This document shows positions 56,660-64,000 of a DNA stretch of 64,000 bases, one piece after another. Origin of the DNA: Anthostomella pinea. Its lineage: Eukaryota > Ascomycota > Sordariomycetes > Xylariales > Xylariaceae. The stretch spans positions 3,038,001-3,102,000 of the forward strand of contig CAUWAG010000010.1 of assembly GCA_963556695.1 (NCBI GenBank). Reading direction: 5' to 3'. Made by a program: the position numbers and the translations under genes. The notes below the pieces were generated by a model. It saw nothing but the letters and a program-made list of their open reading frames with translations, was not told where the DNA came from and did no database searches. The first letter of the stretch is position 1. Each line of letters starts with the position of its first letter.

Positions 56660-57563
56660 TGTCGTGCAACTGTAAGCCGGCCCGACGGAGCTGAATCGCA
56701 TGAACAACGAGCTACGATATGGAAGACCTTCACTCAAGTAACTCAGTCAACGTCGCCTTCAGTCAGTCGACGGGCGCATCTTTCAACTATGTTATCCATC
56801 CATCCAGGCAGTCGGCTAACCAGCTGATGTCCAATGGGCATGGGGGCCACCAAGTAGGAGCGTAAAGCAGGCTTTCGGTCATTTCCATCCAGCCAATCAC
56901 CTTCCTAAGGGGGCATGTGTAAGGTCCGGCCGCCTTATAGCCTTCCTGAATAGTCAATTGATCGGACTATGTGGAGTTTTCATCACATGCTTGATGCATG
57001 CAACGTAACTCTGTTTAGACCTCCGATCTCAATGTCACCCTCAATCAAGTCGATGCTGTGGTAACCCAGTAGCTAACGAGGCCCGAATCCACATATACCT
57101 TCGCTTAAAGATCACGAAGCCATATGACGACCAACTTGTCAATGCTTTTGTCAACGAATCATGAGCAGAGATGAACACTTTAAGCATTATTTCCCCGTCA
57201 GATGTTCCTAAGTCTCTTTGTCAATATCACATCTCACAAACTCAAGCGCGCACTGCGGGTAATTGAACAACGGCCTGCCGTGAGCCTTACAAGGCCTATG
57301 ATCGCAAGGGCCCTGATACCAGCGTCACCCCTACGCAGGCAACCACTGGAATGGCCAGCATACAATTCACGATGAGCAGAATTTGCTGCTGCATCTTGCA
57401 GGTCTCCTGCAGATGTAGGAAACAGATGCCCAAGCATTATAGCTGATAACCTGGTACGGCTTCAAGAGATACGGTTGGTAATCATTATCATCAGTTCTAG
57501 CTAAACATTGCACAAAACTTGCTGCCTTTCTACATCGGTCGCGAAAGGGACTGGAGTTTCCTT
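56660..57563. other. intergenic, no gene seen
   Basis: 5' flank of the esterase and 3' flank of the MFS gene. Open frames here have no protein features. Confidence 0.5.
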
Positions 57564-59364
57564 CTAGCGCCTAGTAGTGGGCCTCTTAAGAAGGATGTAT
57601 AGCGCGAGGTACGCCCTGTGGGAACGTTAGCCATGATTCTCAAACATGAACGAGTCGCTGTTATGGAGTGAAAGGGTTTGCACGTACGCTATACCGGTGA
57701 AGCAGAGACCAGAGATGACCCCAAAGCCCATCAAGTACTTTGGCTTGTCTTTAGACGGGAACAGGTATGATCCGTAGATCTGAGCAAGGTTTCCCTACAG
57801 TCATCGAATCAGCATGCGTTCGATTATGAGCACGGGGGTTTGGTTAGGTCCACATACCATGGCGTTGACGAATGCCAGGCTGATACCGCGAACTTCGGCA
57901 GTCATTGTGGTGAAGGTTGAGCTCGCACTAATTATAGTCAACATGGTTAGCAAGACGTTACTTCAATCGCCACCAAAACACCATCACGGGATTTACTTAC
58001 TATGCCAGGGAGAGACCGTTGGAAGCCCATAGGCCCGAAGCCATGATGACTAGCAAAGCGTATCGAGCCTTGAAGTCGTACACGGCGCATGTGATGATGG
58101 AGCAAATGCAAGCGACGCCCATGCAGCAGCCCAGAACCAATCCTCTCCAGCGAGGGTACTTGTCCATGTAAAAGACAATAATCATTGTTATGACAAATGC
58201 GACACCGTCTACGAAACAGGTATGAGTATGAGTATCCACTTGTTTTCGAGGACGCGCTTGTGAGACTTACAGATGGGGATAGTCATGTACTGTGCGTTAA
58301 CAGTCGAGTAGCCGAGGCCTTCAACGAGGGTCGGGTAGAAGTAGGACAGGGTGGACGAGCCGACAACGGCCATGTAGCCAACAACGAACAGCCAGACCCT
58401 CCAGTCAGTGAGGGCGACCTTGAGAGCCCCGAAGTGAGACAGCTTGGGGCGGTCCTCGCCGCCGTCAAGGCGCGAGGGATCGGCCATGAGACGGCGGATG
58501 GCCAGCTCGCGCTCGGGCTCGGAGAGGCGCTTGGTGTTGGCGGGGAAGTCCATCAAAATAAACGAAGCAATGATTGACCAGCCGGCGGTGGCGGCACCCT
58601 CCACAATAAACAGCCATCGCCAGCCCGCGAGACCGTGGGCGCCGTTCAGATTCCTGGTGATGGAGCCCGCGATGATACCTCCGAAGGCGCCTGACAGGAT
58701 GGCGGCCGAGATGTAGACGCCGAAGCGGCGGGCCTGCTCGTCCGGCTTGTACCACGAGGAGAGCAGTAGGAGCATACCGGGGGCGAAGCCGGACTCGAGG
58801 AGGCCGACGAGGACGCGCAGGCCGATGAGGGCCTCGTAGCTGTTGATGAAGGCCATGCCGATGGTGGCGCAGCCCCAGAAGAACATGATGGCGGGCAGGA
58901 AGATGGACGGTTTGGTGCGGGCGAGGATCATGTTGGAGGGCACTTCCCAGAGCACGTAGCCGATGAAGAAGACGACGAGGGTGATCGAGTAGCGATCCGA
59001 GTCGAGACCGAGGTCCTCCTCCATGCCGGAGATCTTGGCGTTACCGATACTGTGGTTCGAAAAGGGGGACTGTCAGCCCGTTGTGCGCTTGATACTCAGG
59101 GTACCATGATGAATTCACCACGGCGAAGGGGTATTAAGGGTGTTGCTCTGCTTACTTCGTCCGGTCCATGTAACTCAGCAGATACATAATCCACATCGTC
59201 GGAAGAATGTAGAGATCAATCTTGCGGACCAACTTCTTCTCCTCCTCGGTATCGGGTACGTAGGCTTCGGCATAGTCGGTATGTGCTATGTTGTTCTTCA
59301 CCATGTCGGAGCCGACGTATTCTTCGTGCTCTCCTGAAGCCTTGTATGAATCTTCGATAGCCAT
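57564..59364 (-). CDS. MFS transporter, anion:cation symporter family (Dal5/Tna1-like)
   Basis: Six exons (59364-59156, 59049-58271, 58208-58001, 57927-57858, 57794-57688, 57615-57564) give 474 residues, with GT-AG junctions that keep the frame throughout. Hallmarks: KIDLYILPTMWIMYLLSYMDRTNIGNAKISGM in helix 1 (described here in parts: cytosolic acidic N-terminus, then YLLSYMDRTN), VLWEVPSNMILART, and AGWRWLFIVEGAATAGWSI in helix 5-6. The C-terminal half includes SLAFVNAMGNLAQIYGSYLFP. The ACS family moves organic anions such as allantoate, nicotinate and sugar acids across the plasma membrane. Its place next to SDR, aldolase and isomerase genes suggests it may import their substrate. Short exons 4-6 are typical of this family in ascomycetes. 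Confidence 0.9.
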
Positions 59365-60222
59365 ATTGATGGCTGGGCTGCTCTCATATAGGAGAGCGAT
59401 AGAGATCAAAGAGCTACCAAACACTCAAGCCTTAGGTAACTGTGGATGATGATGAATGGTGAGAGGTTCCTCCTATTTGGGATCGTACGACGCAGCCAGG
59501 CCCTTTATACGCAATTCAGCCTTTGATCTTGGATGGATAATATCTACTGCAGCCTGCAGGCCTGTGGGCTTAAAGAGCGAACTACCGCCTCATCCCCCAG
59601 GTTATCGGCTGACCTTCCAAAGTTCCCAGATATTGCCCTCCGTTTTCCCCATACTATCTTCCCCGGTTTCCTCCATGGTCCACCGTGGTGTGGTAATAAC
59701 TCTCCCACACGAGGACAGGGAAGCACCCTGCTTGCACCCCGCATGATGTCTAGAGAACCATCCCGGCGGTGAGCTGCGTAGGCTGGTGGAGACTTGACTC
59801 GGAACGGGGGGTGCGACACATCAAAGGAGGCAGCTTGCCGCGTCTCGAGGTCAGTATCCCTATTTAGTGCGACTATATGTGCCCCGAGACGACGATATAC
59901 AACTAACTGACCCACGTTCCCCAACTAAGGCACGCTATTCCCAAGACTCTGACATAGTCCCATGGCGGCGCGAATCCCCCTCCCCCGCACGAGAAGTTGG
60001 AGAAATTCCAGTAGATAGATGGCCGCTCGCAAAAGAGAAAGTGTAGATATATCATTTACTTCCCTTGGTCGCCTCTTACTGGTGGCTATTCTCATGATAC
60101 TTACTCTCAAAGTTGATACCCTCAACTTACTCGCACTTCTCCCAACCCACGCAAGCCACACACTTTGCACTCTTTGAAGTCCCGAAACACCCATCTCGCC
60201 TCTCCCCTTCCAACTACACACA
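59365..60222. promoter_or_regulatory. divergent promoter, MFS and SDR genes
   Basis: About 860 bp between two divergent start codons with no gene. A shared control region is plausible; no specific operator recognised. The 80 bp before the SDR start is pyrimidine-rich (CCTCTCCCCTTCC). Confidence 0.45.
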
Positions 60223-61147
60223 ATGTCTCCTTCTGCGACAGAATCAGCTGCGGCCGGCGACGCTCCGGTCGTCGATAACTACCCATCCACACTCCCCCAG
60301 CCTGGCCACAACTGGCAAATCACTCTCAAAGACAAGGTCATCGCAAGTAAGTGGTCATCATTATCTACAAGTGTCAGATCATCAGAGCCCGAGCTAACCA
60401 CAGTCTTCACTCCTAGTCACCGGCGCAAACCAAGGAATCGGTCTGGGCCTCGCCGAGGTGTGTCTTGCCAATGGCGCGGGCAAGGTCTTCTCCATGGACA
60501 TCAGCGAGCCGGGCGACGACTTCGCCGCGCTGGCCAAGAAAAACCCCGGCCGCTTCGAGTACGTCAAGACGGACGTGACGGACGAGGCGTCAGTGAAGGC
60601 GGCCATCGACGAGGTGGCGACGCGGGGCGGGCGCTTCGACGGCATGATCGCCAACGCGGGCGCGACCAAGCACCAGCCGGCGCTCGACTTCACGCTGGAG
60701 CAGTTCGAGCGGCTCTACAAGCTCAACGTGACGGGCGCGTGGCTATGCGCCACGTACGCGGCGCGCAAGTTCATCGAGCTCAAGACCAAGGGGTCCGTCG
60801 TCTTCACGGCGTCCATGACGTCGTACCGGCCCAACCGCGCCGCGCCCTCGGCCCCCTACGGCGGCACCAAGGCCGCCGTCCGCAACATGACGCACACCCT
60901 GGCCATGGAGTGGGCGCAGTACGGCATCCGCGTCAACAGCATCAGCCCCGGCTTCGTCAAGACCGCCCTCACCTACTACGTCGAGACGAGCCCGGACTGG
61001 GACCTCAAGATGAAGTACTACGGCGGCATGCCCCGCCTGGCGCTGCCGCAGGAGCTGGGAGGCGCATACGTATACCTGTTGTCCGATACGGCGTCATATA
61101 CTACGGGTATCGATATCCCCATCGCCGGCATTGTTGGTGCTTGGTAA
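60223..61147 (+). CDS. short-chain dehydrogenase, polyol/sorbose-reductase type
   Basis: Exons 60223-60346 and 60417-61147 (70-nt intron, GTAAGT...CCTAG) give 284 residues. The splice falls just before the cofactor loop and restores ITGANQGIGLGLAEV (TGxxxGIG at 43-50). NAG is in IANAGATKH, Ser in SVVFTASMTS, and the catalytic YGGTK follows in APYGGTKAAV. The C-terminus, PQELGGAYVYLLSDTASYTTG with DIPIAG, is classic for NADP-dependent sorbose/xylulose/mannitol-type reductases. Such enzymes interconvert a polyol and its ketose in the cytosol. Divergent from the MFS gene and close to aldolase and isomerase genes. Confidence 0.92.
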
Positions 61148-61648
61148 AAATAGAACAGAAGAGAATGCATAAAGTCGTTTTGGGTCTCACATTTTGTACA
61201 CACCATATCCAATAGAACGATATCGCAGAACATATCCATCTCATGATATTGCAATTTTTCCCACTGTATGGTACGCACGATTGTTTGGGCTCATTGAACA
61301 TGAATTGAACCCAGTAGATTGGATTTCAAACCGGCATTGACGTCTCGGACTTTGGAGGTTAGAATGCTTTTTCTTCATTGACGGCTCACGACTGTTGATG
61401 CTTGTTACTGTTGAATCCCGACCAAAGCGTTAAGGTCATTATAACTCAACTTGTATGTCGGTATTTAATCGAAGCAAAGTTAAAATGCAAGAAAAGTTAT
61501 CGAGTACTATATGGGTTCTTGTTAGGCAGCACCTCTACTTGGGGCTATATTGCCATACCTAAGGCATGGTCACATCTGAAACATTCGGACATAGCACATG
61601 GTTTTGCCATATTCGTGTATTCGTTACATGGTCATGAAATTACTCTAC
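61148..61648. other. convergent intergenic region
   Basis: 3' flanks of the SDR and aldolase genes. AT-rich, no gene seen. Confidence 0.5.
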
Positions 61649-62598
61649 TCAAGCCTTCCCCGCCGACCCAGTAACATCCATCTGCCACTCCATCAGCTTC
61701 TGTATCGCATTGGTGCCGTCCTCCATCAGCGTCGTGAGGCTCGCCGTCGCCGCCTGCGTCTTGATGTAGGCGAGGTAGTCGTCCAGCACCAGCTTGTTGA
61801 CGTTGATCTTGCTGCACCCGCCCTGGATGCACTTCTTCATGACATCCTCCGGGAAGTCGTTGGTCCCGTGCAGCACAATTCGCACATCGCCAGACGCCGA
61901 CGCCGACGCGGAAAGCTTGGATCGGATCGAGGCCAGTCGGTCGTACTCGAGAACAGGCCCCCGCCGGCCATACTCGCCGTGCACGTTGCCGAAGGCGGGC
62001 GCAAGGAAGTCGATGCCCGTGGCGACAAAGTCGTCGACCTGCTCGGGCGTCGTGAGGGCGCCCTCGAGGTCGGCCGTGTCGGCGATGCCGTCCTCGCCGC
62101 CCTCGATGCGGCCCGGCTCGGCCTCGGTGCAGATCTGGTGGGCGTTGCAGAAGCCGACGAGCTCCTTGGTCTTGGCGAGGTTCTCCTCCATCTCGTAGTG
62201 GCTCATGTCGACCATGATGGAGTCGAAGGGCAAGGTGGAAGCGGCGCGGCGGATCAGGTCGGCGTCCTGCGCGTGGTCCAGGTGGATGGCCACGGGCACT
62301 GAGGCGTCTCGCACCGCCTTCGCCGCCGCGTGCACCAGCAGGCCATCGCTGTAGGTGATGGCCCAGGGGAAGACTTGTATGATGAGGGGCGCCCGCTTGG
62401 CCTCGGCGGCGCGGATGAAGGCGAGGATGCACTCGATGTTGTATCTGTAACACAGATGTTGGTCAGTATCAAGACCAGAACCAGAGACTTTCGGAAGGGG
62501 GATGGTGATGCTTACGCTATGGGTGCGACGACGCCATATCCGCCCTTCTCAGCATCCTCGAGGATCTTGTATGTCCGGTTGTCTTTTTTCCACTCCAT
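61649..62598 (-). CDS. class II ketose-bisphosphate aldolase (FbaA/GatY-type)
   Basis: Exons 62598-62516 and 62444-61649 (71-nt intron, GTAAGC...TACAG) give 292 residues. The opening MEWKKDNRTYKILEDAEKG and, across the splice, GVVAPIAYNIECILAF place the start. Zinc and substrate residues are evident: VAIHLDHAQD (first His), DMSHYEMEEN, TEAEPGRIEGGEDG, NVHGEYG and VLHGTND. It is shorter than the ~360-residue yeast FBA1 and resembles tagatose/fructose-bisphosphate aldolases such as GatY/KbaY, so a catabolic role with a non-glycolytic ketose phosphate is likely. It shares a 600-bp divergent region with the RpiB-like gene. Confidence 0.9.
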
Positions 62599-63198
62599 GT
62601 TGTCAGATGTAGGTCTGTGAAACGGAGCTCGATCAACTTGATGATCGGGTTGTGGGTTTCAATGGATAAGTGAGTATGAACGGCTTTCAAATCATCAATG
62701 AGACCGGCATCTTCCCCCGTCAAGCACTTCGTCATAATGCATTCTGGTGTTTTTCAAGATCCGCGACATGCTTGCCGGGTGCCCACCGGAAACTGCATGG
62801 CCCCTTGCCGACCTCCTCATGACCCCAACTTGTCCAGGGGTAAGCTTGGAAAAGTAGATCCACCCAAGCTTTCTCCGCCAGTGGAATCCCCCTCGCGTCT
62901 CGAGGCAGCGCGGCTAATGTCCACCAGCACCACAATGCAATGCCACGAGGACCAAGGGCCATACTACGCAGGTAGCACACCAGCCGTAGGCCTCGTGACG
63001 TGCGAAAGACCTCAAGAGTCAACGATGCCAATTCGCATAATAGGGGCAACACCACCCCCGCATCCTAGCCTCCCCCCTTTTCGAGCGACGAACTATTCTC
63101 AGTACCTAATCCTACCTACTTGACTCTGGTACTTCCACTTGTCCCCAAAAATTCTCATCACACAATCACACAACACACACATCTTCCCTGCAGTCCAA
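62599..63198. promoter_or_regulatory. divergent promoter, aldolase and isomerase genes
   Basis: 600 bp between two divergent start codons, without an open frame of note. Co-regulation is inferred from the arrangement; no specific site identified. Confidence 0.45.
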
Positions 63199-63753
63199 AT
63201 GGCAGCCATCAACAAGAAGCTCATCATCGCAATCGGGGGCGACGATGCCGGCTTCGATTACAAGGCGAAGCTGACCGCGGACCTCGAGGCGGATCCCCGC
63301 GTGGCCGAAGTGGTCGATGTCGGACCCAACTCGCCGAGCGACAAGACGCCCTACCCACAATACGCCATAGCAGCAGCCGAGCTGGTGGCCTCTGGGAAGG
63401 CCGATCGCGCCCTGCTCATCTGCGGCACGGGCTTGGGGGTAGCCATCAGCGCCAATAAGGTCGCCGGAGTACGGGCCGTCACGGCCCACGATAGCTTCAG
63501 CGTCGAGCGCGCGGTCCTGTCCAACGACGCCCAGATTCTCTGCCTGGGGCAAAGAGTCATTGGTGTTGAGTTGGCGAGACGGCTGACTAAGGAGTGGCTG
63601 TAAATATCACCATTCCATGAATGTGGTGAGAAGAGAGATGCTAACACCTGGAGCAGTGGTTACACATTCGATCCCACATCGTCATCGGCGACAAAGGTGC
63701 AGGCGATCAATGACTATGACATGCAGCGCTCGCAGGCTGTGGCTGCGGTATGA
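63199..63753 (+). CDS. RpiB/LacAB-family sugar-phosphate isomerase
   Basis: Exons 63199-63599 and 63657-63753 (57-nt intron with GTAAAT donor, GCTAAC branch site, GCAG acceptor) give 165 residues. The unspliced frame stops at TKEWL, while splicing continues as [20 protein letters not shown], the C-terminal extension normal in fungal members. [14 protein letters not shown] contains the phosphate-site Asp. [21 protein letters not shown] holds the catalytic Cys (about residue 75), and [15 protein letters not shown] follows. The family isomerises ribose-5-phosphate, galactose-6-phosphate, allose-6-phosphate or tetrulose phosphates. With an aldolase and a polyol SDR next door, a catabolic isomerase is more likely than a pentose-phosphate-pathway one. 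Confidence 0.92.
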
Positions 63754-63781
63754 GAAGAAGGTAGCGCCTGGATGATTTCAC

Positions 63782-64000
63782 TCAAGTCACTCGAGCCCAT
63801 TCTGCTATCAGGTCATCGCGCAGCGCCGCCATAGGCCAGCCCGTCCGGTTTTCGCAGGCATCGATGAGCGAGAGGATGGCCTTGCGCTTTTCTTCCTCTT
63901 GTACGCATAGTCCAGCTGGAGTTCCTCGAGTGTCAGTAACAGAGGCCCATCGACACGTGGAGTTATCAGTCTGTTTGGAAAACTGATAGTAGGCGGAAAT
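63782..64000 (-). CDS. C-terminal end of an unknown gene (cut by window edge)
   Basis: A minus-strand frame is open from the window edge to TGA at 63782-63784 (72 residues). The last 43 read as a charged helix pair, EEEKRKAILSLIDACENRTG followed by WPMAALRDDLIAEW. This style resembles the tail of fungal zinc-cluster regulators, which often end in such helices with a TGWP turn, but the match is from general impression only. An intron with acceptor CCAG just before 63915 is possible. It is convergent with the RpiB-like gene, so a regulator of the cluster would fit. Confidence 0.45.
   Translation of the reverse strand: MSAYYQFSKQTDNSTCRWASVTDTRGTPAGLCVQEEEKRKAILSLIDACENRTGWPMAALRDDLIAEWARVT

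Noticed and set aside
60223..61215. 330-codon Arg-rich frame through the SDR gene
   Set aside because: Out-of-frame shadow of a GC-rich coding region; the spliced SDR frame carries all the motifs.
1..64000. CRISPR array or bacterial-type operon
   Set aside because: No regularly spaced repeats; introns and gene content are clearly eukaryotic.

Overview
The window is nuclear DNA of a filamentous ascomycete (Pezizomycotina; I favour Sordariomycetes, but the sequence alone does not settle the class). Evidence: genes are cut by short introns (about 50-130 nt) with GTAAGT/GTATGT-type donors; conserved ascomycete housekeeping genes are present (VPS54, MCM5, POM34, mitochondrial LeuRS, HemK/MTQ1-type methyltransferase); and dead transposons carry stop codons of the C-to-T / G-to-A kind left by repeat-induced point mutation (RIP).

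Layout. 1-18.3 kb is a repeat-rich, gene-poor accessory region: an F-box-like gene, a solo LTR with a perfect target duplication, a dead Tc1/mariner element, TA-rich DNA, one thioredoxin gene, a truncated MDR oxidoreductase, a frameshifted C-terminal P450 fragment, a dead pogo-type element with 33-nt identical inverted repeats, and a zinc-knuckle relic. 18.3-31.1 kb is a core block: VPS54 and MCM5 (divergent), a membrane-anchored and apparently catalytically dead acyl-CoA-synthetase-like protein, POM34 (divergent from it), a small hypothetical gene and a secreted cysteine-rich protein. 31.4-31.9 kb is a SINE-like retroposon with a tRNA-like head and 15-bp target duplication.

33-39 kb holds a secreted GH27 alpha-galactosidase, an unknown ORF with decayed coiled-coil repeats, and a short-chain dehydrogenase whose last exon is easily missed. 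39.8-49.3 kb looks like an eroding metabolic locus: a BBE-type FAD oxidase pseudogene, an N-terminal P450 fragment, an intact Zn2Cys6 regulator, an intact amino-acid permease, a Zn-cluster relic and a zinc-alcohol-dehydrogenase pseudogene. 50-55 kb returns to housekeeping (mitochondrial LeuRS, HemK-like glutamine methyltransferase).

55.4-64 kb carries a secreted CE1 feruloyl-esterase-like enzyme and then a compact set that may act together: an ACS-family MFS transporter, a polyol-type SDR, a class II ketose-bisphosphate aldolase, an RpiB/LacAB-type sugar-phosphate isomerase and a partial gene at the right edge. Uptake, dehydrogenation, isomerisation and aldol cleavage would form most of a polyol or rare-sugar catabolic route; a kinase is missing within the window. 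This is the best candidate for an undescribed system here.
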